Origin: Maribellus maritimus
Lineage (GTDB): Bacteria > Bacteroidota > Bacteroidia > Bacteroidales > Prolixibacteraceae
Assembly: GCF_022267315.1 (NCBI RefSeq)
Contig: NZ_JAIKLE010000027.1
Coordinates: forward strand, 1-64,000
Reading direction: 5' to 3'
DNA: 64,000 bases
The notes under the pieces were generated by a model. It was not told the DNA's origin. It made no database searches and was given only the letters and a program-made list of their open reading frames with translations. Below, in pieces: positions 17,804 through 27,546 of this stretch. A program made the translations under genes and the position numbers. Every line of letters starts with the position of its first letter. The stretch's first letter is position 1.

Positions 17804-18844
17804 ATGAAACAATTAAATTGGTTTTTTGCCGTAAGCGCATTAATCCTTGCCGGTTGCAGCACCGGAAATTCAAACATTGATAAAATTGTGGGGGGGAAAG
17901 GCATTCCTGTTAAAGTAAGTGAAATTGGTAAAAGTATTAATGCTACCGATCATATGTATATTGGAACCATTGAAGAATCCTTTTCTGTTCCTCTGAGTTT
18001 TTTGGTTACCGGAACTGCAGAAAAAGTCCTTGTGGATGAAGGACAAATGGTAAAAAAAGGCCAGTTACTGGCAGTCCTTAACAGTGAGAGTTATCAAAAT
18101 ATGTATCAGGTTGCATTATCAAAAGCTAAACAGGCTGAGGATGCATATAACCGGCTGGAACCTATGTATAAAAAAGGTAGCCTTCCTGAGATTAAATACG
18201 TGGAAATAAAAACCGGTTTAGAGCAAGCTCATTCATTGGCTTCAATTTCAGAAAAAAATCTTAATGACTGTAATCTTTATGCCCCTGCGGATGGGATCGT
18301 CGGCAGAAGGATGATAGAATCAGGAATGAGTATAATTCCCGGCAACCCGGTTTTTCAATTGGTAAAGATTGACAAAGTAAATGTAAAAATTCCTGTCCCG
18401 GAAAATGAAATTGCCGGGATACAAAAAGGACAGGAAGCATATGTAAAAGTAAGTGCTTTAGGTGACCGGAAGTTTGAAGGAGAGGTAACAGAAATTGGTG
18501 TATTGTCTAACCCTCTTTCTCATACCTATAATATTAAAGTTGCACTAAATAACCCGGACAAGATATTAAAACCCGGAATGGTTTGTAAAGTAAGCATCAA
18601 TAATCCTGTAATGGGGAACAGAATTGTTGTTCCACTTTCAGTTATACAGGTTGGAGGGGACAAGAGTAAATATGTATATGTAGCCAACTCAAGTAAAGAT
18701 AAAGTGGTTAAAAGAAATGTTGAGTTAGGCTCTTTAGCTAGCAACGGCGTGGTTATAACAAGCGGCTTATCTGCAGGTGATCTGCTTATTACCGAAGGGT
18801 ACCAGAAAATAAACGAGAGCACAACCATCCAAATCGTAAGATAA
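17804..18844 (+). CDS. RND efflux periplasmic adaptor (membrane fusion protein), lipoprotein
   Basis: 346 residues from the ATG at 17804; an in-frame GTG nine bases upstream is possible. Signal peptide II with lipobox LILAGC. AcrA/HlyD-like architecture: lipoyl half-motif VPLSFLVTGTAEKVLVDEGQ and KKGQLLAVL, a short alpha-helical hairpin (about 90-150), second lipoyl half LYAPADGIVGRR, then beta-barrel and membrane-proximal domains. It bridges the RND pump to the outer-membrane channel. The next gene starts one base after its stop. Confidence 0.93.
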   Translation: MKQLNWFFAVSALILAGCSTGNSNIDKIVGGKGIPVKVSEIGKSINATDHMYIGTIEESFSVPLSFLVTGTAEKVLVDEGQMVKKGQLLAVLNSESYQNMYQVALSKAKQAEDAYNRLEPMYKKGSLPEIKYVEIKTGLEQAHSLASISEKNLNDCNLYAPADGIVGRRMIESGMSIIPGNPVFQLVKIDKVNVKIPVPENEIAGIQKGQEAYVKVSALGDRKFEGEVTEIGVLSNPLSHTYNIKVALNNPDKILKPGMVCKVSINNPVMGNRIVVPLSVIQVGGDKSKYVYVANSSKDKVVKRNVELGSLASNGVVITSGLSAGDLLITEGYQKINESTTIQIVR

Positions 18845-18845
18845 T

Positions 18846-21800
18846 ATGAAAAGGTTCGAGATAGTTGAGTCTGCCATGCGACACAGGCAGATCGTATTTT
18901 TAATTAGCGCTTTGCTGCTTATACTTGGCGTTTATGCGCTTTTTGTAATGCCCCGGCAAGAATTCCCTCAGTTTACCATCCGGCAGGGATTGGTAATAGG
19001 TGTCTATCCCGGTGCCAGTTCCGAAGATGTAGAACAGCAACTGACAACAAAAGTCGAGAAATACTTATTTGGTTATGGAGAAATTAAAAAGGAGAAAACC
19101 TATTCAATCTCGAAAGATGGGATGATGATTGTTTTTGTCACTTTAAACGATGATATCAAAAATACCGATGAATTTTGGGCAAAGTTAAATCACGGACTGA
19201 ATACTTTTAAGGCTCAATTGCCTACCGGAGTTTTGGCTTTACTGTCAGATAATGATTTTGGTGACACTTCGGCTTTGTTGATTACCCTTGAATCAGACAG
19301 AAAGACTTACCGTGAACTGGAAAGTTATTTAGATGAACTGGAAAACCGGCTTCGAAGAATTAAATCAGTATCCAAACTTCGTCATTATGGTTTACAAAAG
19401 GAACAAATCAGTATATATATTGAAAAAGAAAAGCTTACCAATTACGGGATAAACACTGCAACCCTGGCAGGAAATCTTTTTACACAGGGTTTTACTACAA
19501 TGAGTGGCACTGTCGATAATGATCAGTTCATTGCGCCGATCCATATTTCGCAATCGTATAACAGCGAACAGGATATTGCCGAGCAAATCATTTATTCCGA
19601 TCCTACCGGAAACATAATCCGTTTGAAAGATGTGGCGCGAATCGTTCGTGAGTATCCCGATCCAGACAGTTACATTGCTAACAACGGGCACAAAAGTTTA
19701 TTGATTTCAATGGAAATGCAGCCTGGGAATAACATTGTTCAATATGGCAAAGAAGTTAATGAAGTATTGGAACAATTTCAATCTGAATTACCAGGTGATG
19801 TAAGCATCGAACGCATTGCCGACCAGCCAAAGGTCGTTAGTGATTCGATTAAGACATTTCTGATTGAAATGCTGTATGCCATTATTGCCGTTATTATGGT
19901 CACCATGGTTTTACTTCCATTGCGGGTGGCAACTGTTGCTGCAACTTCAATTCCTATCACAATTTTTGCCTCGCTTGGGATTATGTATTTAACGGGCATG
20001 GAATTAAATACAGTAACCCTTGCCGCATTGATTGTAACCCTGGGGATGATCGTAGATAATTCAATAGTAATTGTAGATAGTTACATGGAAAAACTTGATC
20101 AGGGAATGTCGCGATGGCGTGCAGCCATAAGTAGTGCTAAAAGCTTTTTTAAAGCAATTTTTTCGGCAACACTTGCTATTAGCATTACTTTCTTTCCTTT
20201 TCTATTTACCTCAACGGGAATGATAAAAGATTTTGTCAGACTATTCCCCTGGACTGTGACCATAACATTGGGAATTTCCCTGGCAGTTGCAATGTTGCTA
20301 ATTCCATTCATCCAGTATACATTTATCAAACAAGGATTCGAACAATCAAAACGCAAGAAAAAGGAAGGCAGACGTAATTTTCTGGATATTGTTCAGGAAA
20401 CCTATGAAAAGTGGCTCGTAAGAGCTTTTAAGCATCCGAAAATAACCATCGGAACAGGAATTTTGTCTGTATTGCTTGGCATTGTACTTTTCACCCAGAT
20501 ACCTCAGCAGTTAATGCCTATTGCCGAACGAAACCAGTTTGCAGTTGAAATTTATCTACCTAAAGGTAATTCACTGGAACAAACTGCCTTAGTTGCAGAC
20601 AGTTTGGAAATAATGATGAAAAAAGATGATCGGGTAAAATCTATTACCTCATTTATAGGTACCAGTTCACCACGTTTTCATACTACCTATGCACCTAAAA
20701 TGCCAGCCCGAAATTATGCGCAGTTTATTGTAAATACTCCTTCGAACCGGGCAACAGAAGAAATTCTTGATGAATATACAGACTTTTATGCAGAATATTT
20801 CCCCAATGCGCATGTTCGCTTTAAACAGCTCGATTACCAGGAAGCTGCCAACTCGATTGAGATACGTATTTCAGGAAATAATATTGCTGATTTAAAAACA
20901 GCCGCTGATTCACTAATTGTTAAAATGAGGACAGTGCCGGAATTAACCTGGGTGCATACCAATTTTGAAGAAATGTTGGCAGGCACACATGTCGATATTA
21001 ACGATATAGAGGCTAATCGGTTAGGAATTAACAAAACAATTGTAGCCACAAACCTGGCTATGCGTTTTGATGGAGTACCATTAACAACTTTATGGGAAAA
21101 CGATTATCCGGTTGCAGTAAAGCTAAAAGCGGAACGCGATCATGAAGTTTCGTACAGCGATATTGAGAATGAATACATTCATTCTCTGATCCCCGGAGTT
21201 TCTGTTCCGTTACGTCAAATCGCTGACGTTAAGCCCGATTGGACACAAGGTCAGATAATTCGTCGAAACGGAGTACCAACCATAAGCATTGTAAGCGATG
21301 TGAAACGCGGTGTGAATTTGAATCAGGTATTCCGATCTGTGAAAAAAATAGCCGATAGTCAACCCTTGCCCGAGGGGACCAGTTTGAGTTATGGTGGCGC
21401 GTATGAAACCGATTCGGAGATGCTGCCACAGGTTACCGGTGGCTTGTTCATGAGTATCTTTATTATTTTCCTGATCCTGGTGTTTCACTTTCGAAAAATC
21501 AACCTGGCCTTACTGGTTATGGGTTCGTCAACTTTAAGTATTATCGGAGCCGTGCTTGGTGTGTTGATCATGGGGCTCAACTTTGGAGTGACCTCCATAT
21601 TAGGGATTGTCAGCCTGATTGGTATACTTGTTCGAAACGGCATTATTATGCTCGATTATGCTGAGGAACTTCGACAACATGGAAAGAAAACCGCACTTGA
21701 AGCTGCATTTGAAGCAGGTAAACGGCGTATGCGACCTATCTTCCTTACATCGATGGCTGCATCAATGGGGGTAATTCCTATGATTATCAGTAAAAGTGCC

Positions 21801-23306
21801 CTTTGGGCACCTATGGGTGTCGTAATCTTCTTCGGGACAATTACGTCTATGATATTTTTAGTTCTTATTCTTCCGGTGGCCTACTGGTTAATTTTCAGAA
21901 AAGTAGATAAAAACAAGAAGAAAATCACAATAGCTGAGCTTTTAAATAATTCTAAAATAAAGCCAGCATTATTAACACTTGCCGTTTTACTTGGCTTGAC
22001 ACCGGTACTTTCTGCTCAAAATCAAAATAATTATACACTGGAACAATGCAAAACGCTGGCATTACAAAATAATGCCCAGATTAAAAACAAGGTGCTGGAT
22101 GTCGAATCATCCCAACAGGTAAAAAAAGCTGCTTATACCAGGTATTTTCCACAGGTGGACGCAACCGCATTCGCTTATAAATTTACCGATCCATTGATAA
22201 ATATGGAAATGCAGGGAGGGAACCTCCCTGTTTATGACGGAAATCCGGCCAATCTACCATTGGCAACGCAATTTGCTTATTTCCCGTCAGTATCAATTCC
22301 GTTAATTGAGGAAGGCGTTATTGGAATGGCAACCGCAACACAGCCTGTTTATGCCGGAAAGCAAATTTCAACGGGAAACAAACTTGCTGATTTGGGGATA
22401 GAGGTCAATCAACTTCAATTAAAATCAACCGAAAAGGAGATTGCTTTTGAAACCGAGAAAAGGTATTGGCAAATTGTTTCACTGGGCGAAAAAATGAAGA
22501 CCCTGGAAAATTACACCAGTTTGCTGGATACATTACATAAAGAAGTGACTGATGCTCTAAATGCCGGATTAATTACCCGGAACGACTTGTTAAAAGTTGA
22601 GTTAAAACAAAATGAACTGCAGATGAAACGGCTAAAACTTGAGAACGGGACAATCCTGGCTAAAATGGCTTTTTGTCAGTACATCGGTGTGCTTTATGAT
22701 AAAAACATCAGTTTCGTCGATAGTACAGGATTAACAGAGTCACCGGAACTTATTTACACCGATCATCAGGAAGCGCTGGTTAACCGTGAAGAATATCAAT
22801 TATTACAAAAAAGTACATCTGCCGAAAAGTATCTGACCAAAATGCAGAAAGGTGAATATATGCCCCAGGTTGCGGTTGGTGTCGGGGCCATGTATCTGGA
22901 TATTATGGATGATAAGGGAGCTGTTAATGGCTTAGCTTTTGGAACTGTAAAAATCCCTATTTCCGGGTGGTGGGAGGCAAAATACAAGATGAAGGAACGC
23001 CAGTTTAAAGAAGAGCAGAACCGCAACATGGTAACCGACAATACCGAAAAACTTTTGCTTCAGATGCAGCAGGGAAGAAATTCACTCGAAGAAGCATACC
23101 AACAGGTTCAACTGGCGAAAATTTCTATCGGTCAGGCTTCTGAAAACTTAAGGGTAACACAGGATAGCTATTCCGCAGGTATGGTTAATATCTCTGATTT
23201 ACTTGATGCACAGGCACAGTTGCAGCAATCAACCGATTTGTATGTAGACGCTTTAACTCAATTTAAACTAGCAAAAGTGAATTATCTGCAAATTACCGGG
23301 AGGTAA
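18846..23306 (+). CDS. RND efflux permease fused to a TolC-like outer-membrane factor
   Basis: 1486 residues in one uninterrupted frame. Residues 1 to about 1035 are a complete AcrB/MexB-type permease: N-terminal TM1, two porter domains, TM4 with GMIVDNSIVIVDSYMEK, and the C-terminal TM bundle ending LPVAYWLIFRKVD. A new hydrophobic segment (about 1039-1056) then ends LSAQ, like a signal peptide. Residues about 1058-1486 are a full OMF (TolC) domain: YTLEQCKTLALQNN, four-helix coiled coils, and AGMVNISDLLDAQAQLQQS near the end. Fusion of inner-membrane pump and outer-membrane channel implies either cleavage after LSA or a chain spanning both membranes. Operon with the adaptor and under TetR operators. 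Confidence 0.93.
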   Translation: MKRFEIVESAMRHRQIVFLISALLLILGVYALFVMPRQEFPQFTIRQGLVIGVYPGASSEDVEQQLTTKVEKYLFGYGEIKKEKTYSISKDGMMIVFVTLNDDIKNTDEFWAKLNHGLNTFKAQLPTGVLALLSDNDFGDTSALLITLESDRKTYRELESYLDELENRLRRIKSVSKLRHYGLQKEQISIYIEKEKLTNYGINTATLAGNLFTQGFTTMSGTVDNDQFIAPIHISQSYNSEQDIAEQIIYSDPTGNIIRLKDVARIVREYPDPDSYIANNGHKSLLISMEMQPGNNIVQYGKEVNEVLEQFQSELPGDVSIERIADQPKVVSDSIKTFLIEMLYAIIAVIMVTMVLLPLRVATVAATSIPITIFASLGIMYLTGMELNTVTLAALIVTLGMIVDNSIVIVDSYMEKLDQGMSRWRAAISSAKSFFKAIFSATLAISITFFPFLFTSTGMIKDFVRLFPWTVTITLGISLAVAMLLIPFIQYTFIKQGFEQSKRKKKEGRRNFLDIVQETYEKWLVRAFKHPKITIGTGILSVLLGIVLFTQIPQQLMPIAERNQFAVEIYLPKGNSLEQTALVADSLEIMMKKDDRVKSITSFIGTSSPRFHTTYAPKMPARNYAQFIVNTPSNRATEEILDEYTDFYAEYFPNAHVRFKQLDYQEAANSIEIRISGNNIADLKTAADSLIVKMRTVPELTWVHTNFEEMLAGTHVDINDIEANRLGINKTIVATNLAMRFDGVPLTTLWENDYPVAVKLKAERDHEVSYSDIENEYIHSLIPGVSVPLRQIADVKPDWTQGQIIRRNGVPTISIVSDVKRGVNLNQVFRSVKKIADSQPLPEGTSLSYGGAYETDSEMLPQVTGGLFMSIFIIFLILVFHFRKINLALLVMGSSTLSIIGAVLGVLIMGLNFGVTSILGIVSLIGILVRNGIIMLDYAEELRQHGKKTALEAAFEAGKRRMRPIFLTSMAASMGVIPMIISKSALWAPMGVVIFFGTITSMIFLVLILPVAYWLIFRKVDKNKKKITIAELLNNSKIKPALLTLAVLLGLTPVLSAQNQNNYTLEQCKTLALQNNAQIKNKVLDVESSQQVKKAAYTRYFPQVDATAFAYKFTDPLINMEMQGGNLPVYDGNPANLPLATQFAYFPSVSIPLIEEGVIGMATATQPVYAGKQISTGNKLADLGIEVNQLQLKSTEKEIAFETEKRYWQIVSLGEKMKTLENYTSLLDTLHKEVTDALNAGLITRNDLLKVELKQNELQMKRLKLENGTILAKMAFCQYIGVLYDKNISFVDSTGLTESPELIYTDHQEALVNREEYQLLQKSTSAEKYLTKMQKGEYMPQVAVGVGAMYLDIMDDKGAVNGLAFGTVKIPISGWWEAKYKMKERQFKEEQNRNMVTDNTEKLLLQMQQGRNSLEEAYQQVQLAKISIGQASENLRVTQDSYSAGMVNISDLLDAQAQLQQSTDLYVDALTQFKLAKVNYLQITGR

Positions 23307-23351
23307 TTTCTATTAGCGAATAGGTTAATATGTACAATACAGGATTAAAAT

Positions 23352-23386
23352 GCAGGATATGGTGGTAAATAATCATCGTATCCTGC
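23352..23386 (+). terminator. Hairpin after the RND-TolC gene
   Basis: GCAGGATA (23352-23359) pairs with TATCCTGC (23379-23386) around a 19-base loop; an AT-rich stretch follows. It may attenuate rather than end transcription, since the next gene is on the same strand. Confidence 0.45.
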
Positions 23387-23434
23387 TAAAATAAATTTAA
23401 CTCTACAGTGTTGCTGAGGGATTTACTATAAAAA

Positions 23435-25660
23435 TTGAGAAAAAATACAATTGTTTCCGTGCGAAAAGTTATCACATATATTGTACTAAGTTTGTGCTTA
23501 TTCTTCACCACTTTTGTTTCGGCACAAGAGGATCGCATTAATATACAGCGTCCAAAAGTGGCTGTAGTACTAAGTGGTGGAGGAGCAAAAGGTTTTGCCC
23601 ATATTGGCGTTTTAAAAGTTTTGGAACAGGAAGGGATTCCAATTGACATTATAATTGGTACCAGTATGGGAAGCCTGATTGGCGGATTTTATTCATTGGG
23701 GTATACTGCGGATGAAATTGAATATATTGTAAAGAGCCAGAATTGGGAGAAAGTCCTATCCGATAATGTGCCACGAAATGATCTCTCAAAAAATGATCAG
23801 CTTTTAAAACAAAGATATTTACTCTCTTCTACATTTTCCGATTTCAAAACCATTACTCTTCCCCAGGGGATAATAAAAGGCCAGAATATTTTAAATATTT
23901 TTTGCGGTTTAGCCGGGAATGTCCCAGTTGATGCTGATTTTAGTCAACTCCCGATTTCATTTGCCTGCATTGCGGCCAATTTGGAGACAGGGGAAGAAGT
24001 GATTATAAAAGACGGTTTTTTCCCTACTGCCTTATTTTCCAGCATGGCAATTCCCGGAGTTTTTCATCCAGTAAATAGAGAGAACCTGCTTCTTGTTGAT
24101 GGCGGATTGGTAAACAATTTCCCAACCGATGTCGCAAAAAAAATGGGAGCAGACATTATTATTGGCGTAGATATAAGGGGGGACCTATATCCCCGTGAAA
24201 AATTAAAGTCAATTGATGGTGTCTTCGGTCAGATGATAAATTTTCTGGGACAGGGAAAAGATTCATTAAACAACAGTTATTGCGACATTCTTATCCATCC
24301 TGATATTACCGGTTATTCGGTCGGAAGTTTTTCGAAAGAAGCAGCAGACACATTGGTTCTAAGGGGAGAAAAAGCTACCCTTTTATTAAGAGACACTATT
24401 CAAAAACTGAAAAAAGAGAACCATTTGGAACCGAGAATATATTCCCGCGAATATACTATAACAGAAAAATGGAAAATTACCGAGATAGGATTTACTGAAC
24501 GAAAAAACCTGGATAAAACCTTTTTAAAAAACAAACTCAATCTGCAATTACCTGGGTATTATTCAAATAAGGAGTTAAAAAGTGCAATTGACAGGCTATA
24601 CGGATATGGAGAGTTTGATCTCGTCTATTATTATCTCACAAATAATGAAACAGGTAAAACGCTCAATTTAAATATTGTCCCAAGAAAGATTTATTCCCAA
24701 AGTATAGGATTTAAAGTAAACACAAATGATGCAGCAGCTGTATTATTCAATATTAACAGAAAAGATTATGAAAAAACCATAGGTTTTCTATCTGCGAGTA
24801 CTGAGCTGTCGGCAAATCCAGGTGTTAATCTTGTAGCAGAAACTAATAAAAGGAATTTGCCAACTTTAGGTATTGAATTAAAAGGGAAATACCAGAAGTA
24901 TAAAATATATAACGAAGGGGATAAACTGTCAAGTGCAGATGTATTTTATTCAGCGCTAGATATTTATTTATATAAAACCTATTTCAACCGGCTAATTCTG
25001 GGTTTGGGCATACAAGAAGAATATTTTAACGGTGATGTTTTTACAAAAAACACTAATTCATTAGTCCTGGCCTCAAAAACCAACCAGTTTCTTTCCAATG
25101 CCTATACTTACATTATTTTCGATAATATGGACGATTTTTATTTTCCCCAAAAAGGCACTCGCCTGGAAGCGGAGTTTTCAGTATACTTTGATTTGTCAGG
25201 AAATAGCAGCTTAAGTTCTGCCCTGCTTTTTAAAATTAAAAATGCCATCCCACTATCTTTCAATACTACATTCTTGTTTGATGTTTACAGCCGCTCGATG
25301 TTCGACAATGCCTATCCACTAATAAAAACAACATTTGTTGGAGGTGAACCCTATTCGCAATACTTTAATTATCATTTACCTTTTGTTGGTCTTCCTCCGG
25401 TAACTCTTGCCGGCAGGTACACCAATATCGGGTTGGCAGGAATACGTTTTCATGTGGCTAAAAATCAATACGTTTCATTGGTATATAATTTAATGGCACA
25501 GGGCAATAATTATAATGAGCTAAATAATTTTCTTATCACTAATGGTGGCGGAGTAAGGTATTCAGTGGATTCCAGGTTAGGACCTATTGAAATAGGAATA
25601 GGTTATGCGGGAAGGTATGATAAACCCACATTCTCCGCCAATCTCGGACTTTGGTATTAA
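23435..25660 (+). CDS. Patatin-like phospholipase with C-terminal BamA-type barrel (PlpD/type Vd-like)
   Basis: 741 residues from a TTG; a GTG at 23459 (MRKVITYIVLSLCLFFTTFVSAQ) gives a more typical signal peptide and may be the real start. The patatin domain (about 40-235) has GGGAKG, nucleophile elbow GTSMG and DGG in LLVDGGLVNNFP. Then comes a POTRA-like domain (about 350-415) and an Omp85/surface-antigen beta-barrel to the end (LGLWY, terminal aromatic). Family knowledge: such proteins place or secrete a phospholipase at the outer membrane. It follows the efflux operon and precedes lipid genes, so a role in outer-membrane lipid turnover is likely. Confidence 0.9.
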   Translation: MRKNTIVSVRKVITYIVLSLCLFFTTFVSAQEDRINIQRPKVAVVLSGGGAKGFAHIGVLKVLEQEGIPIDIIIGTSMGSLIGGFYSLGYTADEIEYIVKSQNWEKVLSDNVPRNDLSKNDQLLKQRYLLSSTFSDFKTITLPQGIIKGQNILNIFCGLAGNVPVDADFSQLPISFACIAANLETGEEVIIKDGFFPTALFSSMAIPGVFHPVNRENLLLVDGGLVNNFPTDVAKKMGADIIIGVDIRGDLYPREKLKSIDGVFGQMINFLGQGKDSLNNSYCDILIHPDITGYSVGSFSKEAADTLVLRGEKATLLLRDTIQKLKKENHLEPRIYSREYTITEKWKITEIGFTERKNLDKTFLKNKLNLQLPGYYSNKELKSAIDRLYGYGEFDLVYYYLTNNETGKTLNLNIVPRKIYSQSIGFKVNTNDAAAVLFNINRKDYEKTIGFLSASTELSANPGVNLVAETNKRNLPTLGIELKGKYQKYKIYNEGDKLSSADVFYSALDIYLYKTYFNRLILGLGIQEEYFNGDVFTKNTNSLVLASKTNQFLSNAYTYIIFDNMDDFYFPQKGTRLEAEFSVYFDLSGNSSLSSALLFKIKNAIPLSFNTTFLFDVYSRSMFDNAYPLIKTTFVGGEPYSQYFNYHLPFVGLPPVTLAGRYTNIGLAGIRFHVAKNQYVSLVYNLMAQGNNYNELNNFLITNGGGVRYSVDSRLGPIEIGIGYAGRYDKPTFSANLGLWY

Positions 25661-25697
25661 GAATTAGTAACATAAAGCAACGATTGTTTCTTAAATT

Positions 25698-27206
25698 ATG
25701 AATAGAGAAAACAACTATTTGAAGATTCTTGTAACTGCAAACATCATTCTTTTGGTTGCACGGGTGATTTGGGTATTATATGGGAATATTCCTTTGCACA
25801 GTGAGGAGGCACAGTACTGGCTTTGGTCAAAGCATCTGGCACTGTCTTATTATTCAAAACCTCCTCTTATTGCCTATATCATTTTTCTATCTACCCAAAT
25901 ATTTGGTGATTCTGTTCTGGGAATCCGAATAATTGCCATAATAATTGGATTTATTGTTCCATTGGTCACTTACAGATTCGCTCTTGAACTATTTAAAAGT
26001 TCGAAAATAGCATTTTATTCAGTCTTAATCCTGTTTACACTTCCACACTACCATTATACGTCAATGATAATGTCTACAGATTCCCTTGTTATCGCGTTTT
26101 GGCTGTTAACCATGTTGTATTCATGGCGGGTTCTGCAGCAGGATCGTCTTAAAGACTGGGGATTGATGGGGATATTTCTTGGGTTAGGAATAATGAGTAA
26201 ATACACAATGCTATTATGGATTCCGTCTTTTTTTCTGGTTAGTCGATTATTTCATTTAAACCTTTTTAAACAAAAAGAATTCTACCTTTCATTAGGTCTT
26301 GCAGGAATTATTTGTACACCGATAATTGTATGGAACATAACAACAGGATTTGTTGGATTCAAACATATTTTTGGGTTAATGGGAGCATATAAACCATTTG
26401 CAGGAATTGGAATTTCATTAACCCAGGTTGTTGAATATACCGCAGGACAACTCGGCAGTCTAGTTCCTTTTTATCTTCCGGCAATATATTTATTGATTAA
26501 AAGGAGGAATGGGAAACAAATTTCAGAAGATAATTTACCTGTAAGTTATCTTCTTATCCCGATACTATTTGTTCTTTCTTTTTTCGCTTTTGTTGCAATC
26601 CGAAAAACAGAAATTAACTGGACTTATTTTGCATATGGAGCTTACCCAATACTGTTAGGCTATGCTTTTGTAAAATTTATCGATAAAAAGAAGTTGAGAC
26701 TAGCCATGGGTGCTACTGCTCTTTTAATCTTTATAATGTTCTCTCCTTCCGCATTTGGCAGATTAGGAACAAAGATTTATCCTCCTAAGATTGATCCTTT
26801 TCATAAGATGGCAGGATGGGACGATTTAGGAAAAACCGTTTCAGAATTTACAAAAGAAATGGAAGATGAAAAAATGTTTATTTTTTCAGATCGTTACCAG
26901 GTTGCCTCGGAACTGGCTTTTTATATGGAGGATAAGCCTCAAACCTATTGCATTAATAATGGCAGGAGGATGAACCAGTTTGATATTTGGCCCGGTATTA
27001 ATCAATTTGCGGGGAAAGGGTATAACGCTATTTATGTCAGTCCTGTACCCATTCCTGATTATCTGAGAGAATGTTTTAAAAAAGTCGAGTTTATTGCCGC
27101 ACAAAATTGTCTGTATCGCCAGACAGAAGTAGATACGCCTTTTCTAATATATAAGTTAACTGGATTTAAGGTATTTGTGCCTTCAATAAATCAGCAAGCA
27201 TATTAA
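25698..27206 (+). CDS. Glycosyltransferase family 39 (ArnT/PMT-like) membrane protein
   Basis: 502 residues with 10-12 membrane helices. The first periplasmic loop has HSEEAQYWLWSKHLALSYYSKPPL, with the acidic pair and YxxKPPL typical of GT39/ArnT enzymes using polyprenyl-phosphate sugars. The C-terminal soluble part (about 360-500) includes FSDRYQVASELAFYM. It would transfer a sugar from a lipid carrier to lipid A, a lipid or a protein on the periplasmic side. Located among phospholipid genes, so a glycolipid product is plausible. Donor and acceptor unknown. Confidence 0.85.
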   Translation: MNRENNYLKILVTANIILLVARVIWVLYGNIPLHSEEAQYWLWSKHLALSYYSKPPLIAYIIFLSTQIFGDSVLGIRIIAIIIGFIVPLVTYRFALELFKSSKIAFYSVLILFTLPHYHYTSMIMSTDSLVIAFWLLTMLYSWRVLQQDRLKDWGLMGIFLGLGIMSKYTMLLWIPSFFLVSRLFHLNLFKQKEFYLSLGLAGIICTPIIVWNITTGFVGFKHIFGLMGAYKPFAGIGISLTQVVEYTAGQLGSLVPFYLPAIYLLIKRRNGKQISEDNLPVSYLLIPILFVLSFFAFVAIRKTEINWTYFAYGAYPILLGYAFVKFIDKKKLRLAMGATALLIFIMFSPSAFGRLGTKIYPPKIDPFHKMAGWDDLGKTVSEFTKEMEDEKMFIFSDRYQVASELAFYMEDKPQTYCINNGRRMNQFDIWPGINQFAGKGYNAIYVSPVPIPDYLRECFKKVEFIAAQNCLYRQTEVDTPFLIYKLTGFKVFVPSINQQAY

Positions 27207-27327
27207 AATTGTGAAATGTAAAATAAGGCTTCTATATGGATAAAGATCTGATACAACACTAAAATCTAAGAATTTAGTATAGTGTAATATTCTATGTTTT
27301 AATTACTCATGTTTAATAAATGAAATA

Positions 27328-27546
27328 ATGATTAAACCAAAAATTGAAGAAAATGCCAGAAAGATTTGGCAATTCTTAAATGAAAACCAAATAAGCTCTG
27401 TCTTTGAAATTGAAAAAAATTTGTTGATGCAACGACGTGATATTTTGATGGCACTTGGTTGGTTAGCCAGAGATGGGAAAGTCTTTTTCTTGGATGATCG
27501 AAATGATAGTAAAATAATGTTTCTGGAAGACATAAATGAAGACTAA
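27328..27546 (+). CDS. Small winged-helix protein (DUF2582/PF10771-like)
   Basis: 72 residues. ENARKIWQFLNENQISSVFEIEKNLLMQRRDILMALGWLARDGKVFF is the pattern of the short winged HTH proteins common in Bacteroidota and archaea. It has no ligand domain. The following gene overlaps its 3' end by 11 bases. It may regulate this lipid locus, but there is no direct evidence for targets. Confidence 0.8.
   Translation: MIKPKIEENARKIWQFLNENQISSVFEIEKNLLMQRRDILMALGWLARDGKVFFLDDRNDSKIMFLEDINED

Noticed and set aside
27207-27327. ACACTA/TAGTGT hairpin before the small winged-helix gene as terminator
   Set aside because: Six-base arms in AT-rich DNA without a T-tract; too weak to call.
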